Shown here: in pieces, positions 20,578-32,225 of the stretch
Layout: the number at the start of each line of letters is the position of its first letter
Position numbering within the stretch: the first letter of the stretch is position 1
Translations under genes and position numbers: made by a program
Assembly: GCA_037176885.1 (NCBI GenBank)
Contig: JAWWNJ010000047.1
Coordinates: forward strand, 806,001 to 870,000
DNA length: 64,000 nucleotides
Source: Favolaschia claudopus
Taxonomy: Eukaryota > Basidiomycota > Agaricomycetes > Agaricales > Mycenaceae
Direction: 5' to 3'
The notes under the pieces: model-generated
The model's database searches: none
What the model saw: the letters and a program-made list of their open reading frames with translations, nothing else
What the model was told of the DNA's origin: nothing

Positions 20578-20659
20578 TGAGCTTGAGGCAGGCTTTTACG
20601 CACCCTCAGAACCCGACCTTGAAGGTCGATTTGTCATCATAACGTTGGTACCTTAGCTG
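20578..20659 (-). repeat. Right terminal inverted repeat of the KDZ element
   Basis: Reverse complement matches 7617-7698. It is followed at 20660-20667 by GGCAAAGC, the second copy of the 8-bp target duplication. Confidence 0.9.
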
Positions 20660-21359
20660 GGCAAAGCGCCCCGCCTCCGCCCCGCCGCTTTGCATCTGCT
20701 GGGAAGTCTTGGCAAGAAGCCCCCCCGCGATGGGGCTGTAGACGTAGAACGCAATGTTGAGTTTGCGAAGCGTCGGGACTATCTCGGTCTCGATCTTTCG
20801 GGCGACAGCGTTGTAATTCCCTTGGTAAACGGAGGGCAAGGGGTACCCCTTGGCTTTGCAGATGTCATATACGCGCTGGACATCGGCGGCGAGGAAATTA
20901 CTGAGGCCAAAGCGTTTGAAGTAGCCTGCTTGGTACGCCTCGTTTATCCCCTTGAGCTGATCTTCGAGATCAAGGGAATCGTCGGGGGCGTGCAGATAGA
21001 ATACGTCGACCTGAGTCAGTGTTTAATGTGATGCGATGGGACGATCAAGCCAAACGCACTTGGTTCACTTTCATAAGGCCCAATGAGTCCGTGATATGCT
21101 GCATGATACCTTCACGGGTGCTTGTGCCCGGAATAGCGCCGCCAGGGGTCTTGGTATCGATCGTGAAGAGCTTTCCTGCTCCCGTCTTTCCAAGCCATTC
21201 CTCCGATTTACCATAGACCCGAGCCGTATCGATATTGTCGCAGCCGAGTTCTTTCAACAACTTGTAGGCTTTGTCGATGCTCTCCACATCGGGGAAGGAT
21301 TTGGGATGGCCGAAGGCGTATCCGCCGACGATGGCTTTGACGGGCGCAGCGGAGGACAT
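20660..21359 (-). pseudogene. Aldo-keto reductase, interrupted copy, first exon and a half
   Basis: Start ATG at 21359 (MSSAAPVKAIVGGYAFG). Exon 1 ends at 21069, a 58-bp intron follows, and exon 2 starts at 21010 at the same codon as in the intact paralogue (LMK|VDVFYLHAPD). The frame is open up to GGAEAGRFA, where the KDZ element enters, and continues at 7616. AKR family marks are present: GCDNIDTARVYG (catalytic Asp and Tyr region), YLHAPD (catalytic His), YSPIAGGLLAK. There is no other damage, so both insertions look recent relative to decay. Without its C-terminus the product cannot complete the TIM barrel. Confidence 0.92.
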
Positions 21360-22074
21360 GGCGATTTCGACGTTGATGTGAGGATCTTGAGGAATGTCAG
21401 GAGAGGAGGAGGGTTTAAATACAACTATGAAGCCGCTGCGAATTTTACGCAATCCTATGCACCAATTCCGTTGTTCCGTCTCCAGCATGACCGAAACATC
21501 GGGAATCGGAGTGTCTCATGTGGTGATCAACGGAACTTGGGCGATCATAGAGGTACTTATAGAGAACAGTGCTTGTGCTTGCTGGAATTTGTTTCAATGT
21601 TTTTCGAGGAAACGGAAACAAAATAAAGGAAGGAGAGGGTAGGGTGATCCGATGACGTGTGCCGTCGGTTCCCATTGCCGCTTTGGGAGAAGACTCAACG
21701 CGGTGAGACGCGTCGATCACCCCATGGCGCGTCTTCGATGGAATTTGTATGTAGTACGGGCCCCCTGCTGTTTCAAATTTGGGACCGCGCAGGTATTCCT
21801 CCTCCTCCTCCGCCTCCAAAATTGAAGGAAGACGTAGATTCCAATCATGAGCAAATGAAAAATCGGGGAGAGGCAGTGGGGGGCGAACGAAAAGTCGAGA
21901 AGAGGAATGAGAACTGACGAAAGGTTGTGCCAATGTGCCCACCGGAATGTCCATCTTTCGCTCACAGGCACGCAGGCCGCACGAATCATGTCCCGAGATA
22001 TAATCATCCAATCCAATCCAAACCGAAGTCCCAATCCAGTACGATCGTCAACAACATACGAGACATCATAGCAT
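21360..22074. other. Intergenic, no gene seen
   Basis: About 700 bp between the broken reductase start and the CFEM gene's 3' end. It should hold the old reductase promoter (AT-rich TTTAAATAC near 21414) and the CFEM terminator. Open frames are short. Confidence 0.5.
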
Positions 22075-22598
22075 TCATACAAAGGCCGCAAGAGACAGCG
22101 ACAACAGCCCAAATACGGAGGCAGTTGCGACGCCGAGGCGGGAGGCGGCATTCTTGTTGTCCACGACAGCTGCAAGATCGAATGAGCTATGTGACGCAAG
22201 AGGAAAATGATCAGGGAAGGGACGCACCGTTGTCCCCACAGCCCGTCTTCAACAAGGCATTGATATCGTTCGTGCTGGCCTTGCACGTCGACGTGCCGCA
22301 CTGAGTGAAGTTGGAGGCATAGACGGGGGAGGCACAGGCACATGCGGAGGAGTTTGCGGCGGCGCTGGAAAGATGGTTAGTGATGTGATGTCAGACGGAC
22401 AGACATCAGGAGAATGGGAGGTGGGAGAGGAGGAAAGACGTACAAGTCACACCCAGTCGCGGTGAACGCAGTGGTGGAGCACCCGATGAGACATGTCTGC
22501 ATGTTGGAGGCTGACGAGTCTGCGGGAATGGCGGAGACGAGGGTGGAGAGGAGGAGGAGACCGCCAGCGGTGAGGGTGGAGGAACAAGAGAAGCGCAT
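22075..22598 (-). CDS. CFEM-domain protein, probably secreted and GPI-anchored
   Basis: Three exons: 22598-22444, 22365-22228 and 22169-22075, with introns GTACGT...CCAG and GTGCGT...GCAG and a CTAAC branch site in the first. The start MRFSCSSTLTAGG opens a signal peptide (LLLLSTLVSAIPA). The spliced protein has eight Cys in CFEM order: CLIGC, C before DFAAANSSA, CAC, FTQC, STC and TGC. The C-terminus is hydrophobic (ATASVFGLLSLSLAAFV) after a small-residue site, fitting a GPI signal. CFEM proteins of fungi act at the cell surface in haem or iron capture, adhesion or host interaction; which applies here cannot be told. Confidence 0.87.
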
Positions 22599-23481
22599 CG
22601 CGTTAGAGACTGAAAAAGAAGGGGGATTGGAAAAAAAAAATGAAAAGCTGAAAGGGCAGCGAGTGAAGGGGGAAAAGGAAGGAAGAAATGCCAAGACATG
22701 CGGAGGTTTTGTTTGACATGTCGCCAACAAATCGCCAAGGAGATTGTCTGATTGCCAAGGAACTTGAGTTTCGACGCCGGAAGACTCCGGAAGACCGGAC
22801 CGCTCCGAGCAAACTTCAAAGGGCTTTGGAGTCGATGGATTGGCCCAGAGGGTGCGGTGTTGGCGCCAAAAACGTGCCACGATCTCAGAGAATGCTGGGA
22901 GGCTCAGCTTTTCTTTCGTTTGCGAAAGAAAAACATCCCAGTCAGACGAGAACAAAACGAGAGTCATTCCCGAAGCGGGACATGGGGCTTAGGGTCTGTC
23001 GAGAGCTTCGTGAGATTCAGGAAGAGGGTCAAAAAAGTGTGAATGTAGAATAGGTGGTGGTCTCATTCGTTCGTTGGACGTGTTATGTGGGGAGGGACAA
23101 AGTGTGTTTGGGTCATCAAACTTCACGGGATCCTGGGAACACTACCACGTGGCTCAAAGGCAACATCTTCTGCCCTCCACCTCGACAGTGCTTCAAGCAC
23201 CAGACTGCCTAGCCGACAGCTCTCTTTCTCTTAAACAATAGAGCTTCGGCTTCAATTAATGCCCGAAGCTCACAGGATCGCAAGTTCCACGGTGCCACCG
23301 CGGCAAGGCTCTATTTTTTGGACCGAGCTTGAAGAAAACCTCAGGAACGGCGGGAACGTGCAATTCCAGGTCGAAGAAAGTACCACTCAACGCCAATTTA
23401 TGATCAGTGAGGGATAACATTCAGTCGGGACCCATTCTACGGTGAGAGGGGTCTTACATTTGGCAAAGCGTAAACGATAAT
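22599..23481. other. Intergenic, no gene seen
   Basis: About 880 bp holding the CFEM promoter side and the 3' flank of the intact reductase. Open frames on both strands are short and not supported. Confidence 0.5.
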
Positions 23482-24541
23482 CTATTCGTATTTAGGTTCG
23501 GCAGGCACAGGCTTCTCGGAGGAGTTGAAATTATCGAGCGGCGAATCCTTCTCAATCACCTTCCATATCTCGTCGATCTTAGCCTTCGCCGCCTTTCCGA
23601 CTGAACCCGCCTTCAACCATCCCATTGTCTCCGCAATCTGCGCGTGGTTGCGCACACCAAAGATAATCGCATCACCACAGCTTCCATCCACAACAGAGTC
23701 GAACGTCACCCAACGATACGCCAATTCCGCCGGACTACACCCCGCATCCTTCGCCGCCGCAGCCCACAAGTTCAAGACCTCGTGGAAAGCCGGCTTATTG
23801 TAGAGCCCGCCGTACAGTTTCTCCAACTCGTCGCCCTTGGCGAACCTCCCAGCCTCCGCACCCCCACCGAGCAACTGCTGGGGAGTCTTGGCGAGGAGCC
23901 CACCGGCAATAGGGCTATAGACGTAGAACGCAATGTTGAGTTTGCGCAGCGTCGGCACGATCTCGGTTTCGATCTTTCGAGCGACGGGGTTGTAGTTGCC
24001 TTGGTAGACCGTCGGCAACGGGTACCCCTTGGCTTTGCAGATGTCGTATATCCGTTGGACGTCGGTGGCGAGGAAGTTACTGAGACCAAAGCGTTTGAAG
24101 TACCCCGCCTTGTACGCTTCGTTGATTCCCTGCAACTGGTCCTCGAGGTCGAGGGAAGCGTCGGGGGCGTGCAGGTAAAACACGTCGACCTGGACACGGA
24201 GAATTCAGGTCGGGAGCTACGGAAACTGAAAAAACACGCACGCTCTTCACTTTCAGAAGCTCTAGCGACTCCTTGGCGTGCTGCAGGATGCCCTCGCGGT
24301 TGCTGGAACCCGGGATGGCACCGCCGGGAGTCTTTGTATCGATCGTAAACAGCTTCCCCGCCCCCGTCTTTCCGAGCCACTCCTCCGACTTCCCGTAAAT
24401 GCGCGCAGTGTCGATCGTGTCACAGCCCAGATCCTTCAGCATCTTGTAGGCCTTGTCGATGCTCTCAACATCCGGAAAGTATTTGGGGTGCCCGAAGGCG
24501 TAGCCACCGACGACGGGTTTGACGGGTGTAGCAGGGGACAT
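23482..24541 (-). CDS. Aldo-keto reductase (aflatoxin-aldehyde-reductase/AKR7-like), intact paralogue
   Basis: NADPH-dependent reduction of aldehydes or ketones in the cytosol is expected; the substrate is unknown. Exon 1 is 24541-24251 and exon 2 is 24189-23482, split by a 61-bp intron. The start is ATG at 24541 (MSPATPVKPVVGGYAFG). About 330 residues, normal for the family. Family marks: GCDTIDTARIYG (Asp, Tyr), KLFTIDTKTPG (Lys region), YLHAPDAS (His), FGLSNFLA, YSPIAGGLLAKTP, and the C-terminal cofactor-binding IIFGVRNHAQIAETM. The order Ser/Asn after LSN fits AKR7-like members. It is the closest reference for the interrupted copy, sharing the intron position, and lies about 2 kb from it, so the two arose by local duplication. 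Confidence 0.93.
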
Positions 24542-25325
24542 GAGAAGAGGAGGTTCGATGATTGTCGTTGCAGAAGGAGTATTGGGAGAACATCAGCAGA
24601 GAAGAGAGCCCGTTATAAGTACGCCTCGAGAGTTTCACTGCCGCTCCAAGCTTCCGCAATTCCCGTGCATTGGAGATTATGAATCCGAAGTCAGCGAAAG
24701 AATGGTAACGTGCGCATGCTGTGAAATGGCCCACCGGGATACTCTGGCGTTTCTAAGCAAGGAAATATCGCTCGCCCACCGACCTGTCGCTGTTCGGATA
24801 GTTTTCGTCTTTTTAGCCGCTAGGGAACGTATTGATCGCAATGACGTTGCTAGGTCTTCCGGTTATCCGAGTTATCCGAGCCGTTAAAACCACAAACTGA
24901 TTCAGCACGAATTTCCGCCCTTCGGAGAAGCAGGGTTTGAAAGACCCATCGATATCGGGCAAACAAACTTCTAAAGACAATGAGAATCAAAAGAGAAGAT
25001 GAAAACTTCCAGAGTGCCGCTGTGTAATTTTAATTTTTTACTCTATCAGTATGCCGGATACCATCGACACAGTCCAAGTTCAAATCCAAAGCAGCCCGAA
25101 AGACTAAGAGATATCCAGATAGAAACCTCACAAGTACATTGATAACCGAAAGGAAAGATCACAATTCTGGGTACTGCTACTGACACAACCTCCCAATAAC
25201 TATAATATGACAAATTCAACTCGAACAATAATGCATCTGATCGTCCCGTGTCTCTTGTAAATGCCAAACGCCGTGCCATTGCATTCCTTGAATCACACAC
25301 GACACACACCACAACACCCGACCGC
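24542..25325. other. Intergenic, no gene seen
   Basis: About 780 bp between the reductase start and the laccase 3' end. A TTATAA-like box near 24613 on the reductase side is a weak promoter candidate. Confidence 0.45.
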
Positions 25326-28300
25326 TCAGTAGAACTCCGGCTGGAGGTTATCATACGTGGGGCAGAGCGTCTTCCAGTCGGGCTGCACGATTTGAGACTT
25401 CGGACCCGAGATGTTGTCCTTGGGAGATTCTCCGAAAACGACGGCTGGAGAAGAAGTAATGATGAGTCTCGAACGAAAGGGAGGGAGAGTGTAGGAGAAT
25501 TACCCAAACCGGCTTCCAAGTGCCAATCTGAAGGGAGAAAGTGAAGGTTAAGTCAGCGTTCTCGGTAACCAAGATGTTGTAAATACCGATGTGGCTGATG
25601 GAGAGAGGCGTAATCAGACTTTGCGAAGAAACAAATGAGAAGAAGAAACATACCAGTGGAGGAACCAGGCGCCTGGGTTGTCGGTGAAGAAGCGGAAAGT
25701 GGTGTTCCCACCGTTGATCTGATATACAAGTCAAGCTATATTCCGCATACAAGTCAAGAAAAAAGCTAGTTCACGCACGGGAGTCACGTCGCGACGAGGC
25801 GGGTTCTTGAAGTTCTTCGTGACGGCGTTGGATTCAAGGATGACATCGAAATTGTGTCCGTGCACTGAGTGACGATGGATTAACTGTCTGCAATCCTGAT
25901 ACATGGCGAAAACGCACAATGGAAGGGATGAGCTCCCGTGCCGGGAATACTGATATCGACGATACTGTTGGGGGGCAGCAAAATACTGGGAAGAAAAGGT
26001 CGGTCAGTGAGCTTGATTTGAGGAAGTTGTGGCTCAAACAAAACACGTACACTTGCTCCGAAGGCAACAAGTCCGTGGGCTGTTTCCTCTCAGATCAGAA
26101 AACAGAAAGCAGGGAATAGTCGGGAAAGCATCACCTTAGCGGCGCCACTGAGCAACTGCAACAGGACAGGGAGGGACGGGGAGAGGTAGGACTAGGAGAA
26201 ATCAATGTCGGTCAATCACTCATTGCAATGATAATTGGCTGGCAAAACGCACAATTCCGTTGATTTCAAAGAACGGCGCGGTCGGTTGAGCGATGTTCAG
26301 CGTAACAGCAAAGTCAGGCGGGCCAGATCCGAGTTTGCCGGGGCCTTCGGCGGCAATGGGCTTTATTAGACATGATCCATCAGTTCTGTGGACGCGCGAA
26401 AAGGAATGGATTTGACGCACATGCATAAGCGCATCGTCCATCTTGGTTCCGAGTTCGGGGGTATCGTGGGTGGTGGGCTCAGCGGCAGGTGCACCCTCGT
26501 AGCGGAGAATGGCAAGGGTCAGGTTGGGGTTGTCTGATTTATGAATCGTTGAGCACTACTATATTTTGAACGGAACGTGAAACAAAGGCACGCACAGTTG
26601 GGGTTGTTGGCAGGGCTTCCTCCGGTGGGGCTGTTGAATCGAGTCATATAAGTGTTCATTCACTTTTGATGCTAGTATACTCACGGCGCGCGGATCTAGC
26701 ACACACGAAATCAATTAGTTTTGCTTGATTGTGATCGTAGAGGCGAAGACGTACCCAATAGTTGTTGACAGCCTGGTTAGCGTGCAGAACGATTGAGATA
26801 CGTTGGGCTGCACAAGAAAATCAACATCATTCCAAAGTAATTGCTTATTGAATACTCACCGGCATAGACATCGGCGTTCTGGAAGGTAACGGGATCGTGC
26901 TCAACACCGTCGAGTTCGATGACGTCTACATTGTACATCGGGAATCAGGGACCTGTCTGGTTGTATGCAGAGCAAGCAGGGGACAACGAACCGAAAGTGT
27001 GGTTGTCAAATGACAGCGTCATGAATGGACGGCATGAGATCGAGAAGATACGGAAGCGGTAGCGCAGGCCCTGCTTGACGTTGATCACCGCGAAAGGGAC
27101 TATCGAGGGTTGCAGTCAGCCTTATTGCTACTCAGGGAATGAGAGGAGAGTTCGGAACATACCGAGCGGTCCGCCGTTGTACCGTCTAGGTAACAGTAAC
27201 ATTAAGTGACGCGTTCAACGGCAATCTAATACCCGGTGGTTGAACTCACCCTTTCCCGTTGATGAGGCCTGAGAAACGATTAATTAATGAGTTGACATTC
27301 GCACCCCAGAGCATGGGTAGCTATGGGAACATACCAGAGTCTTGGACGCTGGGAGAGACAATCGAGTGTCAGTTTTAATCGAGCGGTAAATGCGAGGGCG
27401 GACTTACGGGATAATACCGGTCTTGAAGAACTCGTTTTGGCCGGCGGGCGCGAGGACGTCTGGTGAGCATCGCGTTAAAAACAGGGTCTTACCGAACAAG
27501 AGGTATGGGAAAGGAGAGAGGGACGTACGGTACCATTCGCCGAGGGTGATAATGGTGCTGTCTGTCAACGGTTTTCGAGTGGTGAGGAGGAGATGATGGT
27601 TTAGGAAGGAGGTAAAGCGACTTGCCGTCGTCGACGTCGCTGGAGGGATATCATGTTATTTGCGTGAAAGACGACAAAAGGAATTAGAACGTACTAGAGG
27701 TGGGCCATAGGGTCATCCGGGTCTGGAAGCTCGGTATCAGGAACAAGCGGTTTATGTGAGCCAAATAAAACTCACCGTAGACGACGAAAGCGCCACGAAG
27801 ACCATCACCTGTGAGATACAAGCATTAAATCCATTGTATTCCTCCGTCTTTGATTGCCTGCTTGACTCACAGTACTGCGTCGAGTAGTGCGAGTGGTACC
27901 AGTAGCTAAGTTAGCCAAAAATCAATGTCTGATTTCAAGTAAGATAAAGTGAGACAACTGACTTTCCGGTTTGACCGGCAGTGTCGAACACATAGTCGAA
28001 TGTTGTCGATGGAGCAATCGGGCACTGATTCACAAACCTGCAAACAAGATTAGCGATGGGCTGGCAAGTGGTGAGGTGGAAATCAGCGTACGAAGGGCCG
28101 TCCATTCCCGATGTTCGTGCTTGGAAGAAACCATGCCAGTGCTTGAAAGATCATTCATTAAGAGGATGATGTTATTGAACGGAAGACATACGATGGAAGT
28201 GCTTCGCAGCATGTCGGGGCTGGTCAACTTGTTGTGTGTGTGGATGACGACGGAGTCGCCTTTGTTGACCTTGAAGGTCGGACCGGGGAAAGTTCCGTTT

Positions 28301-28546
28301 GCAACGACAGTGCTAGAACATCCGTCAGCGAGAGTGGAAATCATGGAAACTGATCCCCTTACTCGCGAACAAAGCCATCGGGGGCGAGCTTGGTGTTGAC
28401 GATATCCAAGTTGAAAATAACTTGAGCGCCTATGTAGGATTGTAAGCCATAGCTTTAATGCTCCAGTAAGATGCAGTAGACAAACCGAGAGCAATGGAAG
28501 GAAGCAGCGACAAAGCCGCAAGCCGGAGGGAGGAGGAGGCCAACAT
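25326..28546 (-). CDS. Laccase (multicopper oxidase)
   Basis: Secreted oxidase taking electrons from phenols and reducing O2 to water. The start is ATG at 28546 with a signal peptide (MLASSSLRLAALSLLP, then SIALGAQV); the stop is at 25326. All four copper signatures appear after splicing: L1 HWHGFFQ (about 28138), L2 WYHSHYSTQYC (about 27895), L3 HPFHLHGHNF (split by an intron, about 25850-25930) and L4 HCHIDWHLEAGL (split, about 25510-25670). These give the ten His and one Cys needed for the T1 and T2/T3 coppers. The residue four after the L4 second His region is Leu-type (HLEAGL), compatible with medium-to-high potential enzymes, an inference only. Coding is broken into many short exons by introns of about 50-60 bp, as in white-rot laccases. 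Confidence 0.95.
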
Positions 28547-28600
28547 TGTGGGTGTGCTACTACGCTGAGAGCCCTGACATTCGGGACCGTCCAAGGACTC

Positions 28601-28606
28601 TTTATA
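28601..28606 (-). promoter_or_regulatory. TATA box of the laccase gene
   Basis: TATAAA on the - strand, 55 bases before the ATG, inside TTGCTATAAAGAGTCC. Distance and sequence fit a fungal core promoter. Confidence 0.6.
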
Positions 28607-29877
28607 GCAAGCAGTGATGAAATGAATGGGAAGAAAATGTGAGGCATTTCACGCCGGACGCGTGTGTGCCTAACTCGGGCAGTACCCAATCCAGATACCG
28701 GGTTTTCGCGGGTTTCCCCAGTCGTGCGCCGTGGCGGGAGGATCGAGTGGTCGCGGAGCTTGTGAGAAGCATTTAGGCGGGCGTGGGTCGTAAGTTCACA
28801 GAAAAACCACGAAGGACGGACATGTTGAATTCCTTGAACCTTGATTCGATGTGGACAGAAGAGAAAGCCATGGGAAAGGCTGTTATGGTGACGGCATTTG
28901 ATGGAAAATTGATGGCCGATGGCGATCCGTCAGCGGTGCCGAAAAATGGTTCAAATCTTCGTTCAAATCCCACATATTCTACTCGACGACGGTGAACATC
29001 CCAGACGCAATTATCATTTTCTCTTGGCAGGTCCGGTTTCATTCAGTCGCGGAAATTATATCCCGACTCGCTGCGGTTCCGCGGAAATTCGAAGTCAGAA
29101 CCACGCCGAGGCAATTACTCTGTTGTACCTCTTCATCCAACCAAGAGCCTTTTCTGCGTAATCGACGATCAAGCGAGCTAGAAGATGCCAAAGTGGAGAG
29201 TTCTGTTTGGCTCGAGCAGTACTTCTTGGCTAAATTTACACTCACGAACTGAATGATTGTCGAGCTGGTAATAGTCACTGAAACACGCTAACATTTGGCA
29301 GTTTCATTCTTGTCGGCCGTCTAGTGCGGAGTTGAACGCATAGACCGCAGCCCCTTAGCCCTTGCGAGAACAAATAGGAGCTATTCTGGACCGCGTGTCC
29401 GCAATCGCTTGAATGTCATCAAATGTAAAGCGACGGAAAGCACCCGGAGGCAAATGTCCCCGACCCTGAGACGATTCTCAAGGGCGGTCCACGCGCTTGT
29501 TGCAACTTGCGACGGGTGCGTTTCATATGTGCAAACAGCCTAGGATCAAATTTTTGGGGGTGGCCGCGCCGTCGTGACGGCCAACGACCGCCGCAGCGAT
29601 GACCCCCTCCAAGCTGACAGACTTCAACACGCTTGATCTCGAGCCCCGATAATTGAAAGACCCAGTCATGTCGGCTTCTCAAACTGAAGACTGCAGACAG
29701 TCTTAACTCGAACCAAATTGTAACAATAAATCATTCACATTGAGGACCACAAAACCAAAGACAAGGAACAGGAACTCGTATTTCAACAAACAAAAGCGAA
29801 CCCTAATCGCAACGTCCTCCTCAACTTGCTCGCGTTAAACGCACACTCATTCTGTCCAACAACCACCACTATACCCC
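28607..29877. other. Intergenic, no gene seen
   Basis: About 1.3 kb that should carry upstream control sites of the laccase. Short open frames on both strands (for example around 29040-29280) show no codon structure or family match. Confidence 0.45.
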
Positions 29878-30598
29878 TCAGAATCCAAGCGTGGCCGAGG
29901 TCCGAGTGAAACCCTCAGCGACGAGGAATTGATTTGCGTCGAGCATCCTGCAGATGAAGAATAATCAGTAGGGACAAAGGAAGGCAAATATTGATTACAT
30001 AGTGTGAACAAGCGCGAGTCCACCAGGCAGCGTGGAGTTGAACTGTGCCAGAGAGTTCGAAAGGATAGGGTCGAACGTGGCAACCATCGTCGGGAACCCT
30101 GGAACCAAACCGGAAGCCTTCACCCCAGAAAGACTCGCCGAGACCAATCTATGAGCATCCTTCAGTTTCTGAAATGGCTTTTTCTACACGAAGAAAAACA
30201 CTGACTGCACAGCTTCCGCGAGAGTAAGACTGATATCATCGTTCGTCGGTGTAACGGTGGTCGAGCCGCTGCTCCTGGGAGTAGACGCAAGGCTAGTGCG
30301 CATCTGGTTGAAGGTGTTCTCCATACGAGTGAACTGGGCCGAGAGCGTCGCAGTGTTGAACGTGTGTGAAGCCATCAAAGTCACTGTGGTCGCTCATGAA
30401 CACCATTGGAAGAAAAAAAGCGACAATGAGGAAAGACTTGCGAATGTCAGGGCTAATATCATGCATAGCGACGTCGACGCGGTCCACGATAGTGTTAATC
30501 TGCGCATTGGTATTGCGCGACTGTCTAGCATCGAGTCTGCTCGCGCAGGCGACGGAGACAAGAGCGGCGAGAGCGAAGATAGGGCGGAGGACAAACAT
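29878..30598 (-). CDS. HsbA-like (hydrophobic surface binding protein A family) secreted protein
   Basis: The start is ATG at 30598 with signal peptide MFVLRPIFALAALVSVACAS. The mature part is short and helical with the HsbA layout: INTIVDRVDVAMHDIS, then FNTATLSAQFTRMENTFNQM, a Ser/Thr linker, DDISLTLAEAVQ, LVSASLSGVKASGLVPGFP, PILSNSLAQFNSTLPGGLAL and a last small exon LDANQFLVAEGFTRTSATLG. At least three introns (for example GTAATC...TGCAG between 30000 and 29951). HsbA proteins bind hydrophobic surfaces and were described as recruiting hydrolases to them. Family assignment rests on layout, so is moderate; secretion is well supported. Confidence 0.7.
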
Positions 30599-32225
30599 AT
30601 TTCGCTGCGAAAACGGACGGCGGAAACACTCTTCCCAAAGGAACCGCCGTGGCTTGTTAAAGCCTATCCAGCGTGGGCTCTTCAAAACAACTCGTGAGTA
30701 TCTTCGCAAACACTTACAATTCGTGAGTACTAGCGACACATCTCGTGAGTACACCTCGTACCTCCTCGTACCTTGCCAGGGCGGTCGATCGCCCAATGAG
30801 AAGCGAGGGGATTCGCGGCTGACGGGAAGGAGAAGTCTCCGGTAAAGAACGGTGTTCGGAAATCCACGACGAATTAAGCTAGTTGACGCAAATCAGCGTG
30901 CTTCCCAGGTTCGTGGGATCGTGTAGGAGGGCGGGAAAATGCTGTCCAGTCCATGTGCTCGGCGGCGGCCGCTTCTTGTACTCTCGCCGATGGCTAGGGT
31001 CCGGTGCAAGCATATACAAGGTGAACCCGATTGCTTGAGGCCTTTTTCCCAGCGAAAGTGTCTCAAGTTTTCTGAGTGAATGAGAGTTTCTACTAAGTAA
31101 TCGTGAGATTGAAACATACCCGCGCGTCAGAGCGCTCGAGCCCAGCCTCTTCACACGCGTTTGGTAGATTTGTATGCTGGTGGGAGATGCGGACCCGAAG
31201 GGTATGTGTCTCGACACTACACTAGACCGATCAAGAGGTTGCCAGACCGACTGACAGAATAATTTCGAGTCTTGTTTCAAGTGCCAGTCGCAAACTTGGT
31301 CCAATGGTCCTTGGAGGTGTTTGAGTCGGTCGAGCCGTGCCAGCTTGCCCAGTTCGGCTTGAGATTACGCATCTAGATATCGTACTAACAGATTTGAGGC
31401 TCGTTGGCCATGGCGAGACAGAACTGAAATCTGGTGATGGAAGTGATAAGGCAGGTTTGATTGTTTGCCCATGTGTACCCGCAGGCGGCATGGGAGGCCC
31501 GGAGTCCGGGTCGGTCCGACGCGCCGCCACGGGCCAGCTTGCTAAAGAGGCTCAAAGCCGCTAAACGAAGGCAAAATAGTTTGAGCGCTCTCTTAAAATT
31601 ATCCAATAGTGGCGAAAGTCAGAGAACAGATCGTTTTAGTCCCAAATCTAACTGTAACTCACAGTAAGATCGTTACTAATTACCTGAACCCAAGTTGAAC
31701 TTGAAGCCAAAAATAAGGTACCACCCAACAATCGATAATTCGTGAGCCAGAGGTCATTGGCCCAGGCGAGCAGCCGCGAGGTAGGTGGCAAATTTTGTCC
31801 CAGGCTGTGGAGCCGGGGCCGGTTGAGCTTCATGTCCCCCATCAGATTCCAGAAATCAAGTTGCTCTCAGCTTGACTCCCAAACTGAACTTCACAACAAC
31901 TTGCCGAGCCCGAGAAATCATTGGATGCTCCAGGTAAGTAGTCGCATAAATGCACAAACTCTAACAGTCGAAAGGCGGCTAGGCGAGCGTAACTGTGAAA
32001 TATCGTCGAAAATAAACGCCAATCGGGGTGCTCGGAGCGGGGCGGGAATCCAGGAATCAGAGGGACACGGTAGATCGCAACTACGAGTGTTGATCCATCT
32101 ACGTTTCCTACACTGGCTTGCTGCGCTGCCTCCAAGACCAACCCTTTAGACTATACTGGGTGACTATTCACCATAGGCTTCCATATGGCCATTCTCTCTC
32201 AGCCAGCGTTGAAATTCACCCCATA
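30599..32225. other. Intergenic, no gene recognised
   Basis: About 1.6 kb. Several - strand frames of 70-140 codons exist (30879-31304, 31385-31606), but I cannot join them into a known protein. One stretch (NQTCLITSITRFQFCLAMAN near 31440) could be a relic helix of a second DUF6533-type gene; this is a guess. Confidence 0.4.

Larger units (their letters stand above)
7617..20659. mobile_element. Complete KDZ (Kyakuja-Dileera-Zisupton) DNA transposon, 13,043 bp
   Basis: The ends are exact. Left end CACCTGAGGTACC at 7617 and right end (reverse complement) CAGCTAAGGTACC at 20659 open 82-bp inverted repeats of roughly 85% identity. GGCAAAGC flanks both sides (7609-7616 and 20660-20667). Removing the element and one 8-base copy restores an in-frame reductase sequence aligned with the paralogue. 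An 8-bp duplication is known for Zisupton-type elements, and the internal transposase has KDZ motifs. Genes inside: unknown cargo gene (- strand), small basic protein (+ strand), transposase with Ulp1-like tail (- strand). No TET/JBP-type oxygenase, known from some fungal KDZ elements, is recognisable. Confidence 0.9.

Noticed and set aside
7617..20659. A TET/JBP-type DNA oxygenase as KDZ cargo
   Set aside because: Looked for the H-x-D and distal His/Arg pattern in the cargo gene and small gene; not found.
22377..22967. Longer - strand protein upstream of the CFEM start
   Set aside because: The extension has no ATG in good context and would bury the signal peptide; ATG 22598 explains secretion.
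29419..29682. Small gene between the laccase and the HsbA-like gene
   Set aside because: No signal peptide, domain or splice structure; start codon context is poor.
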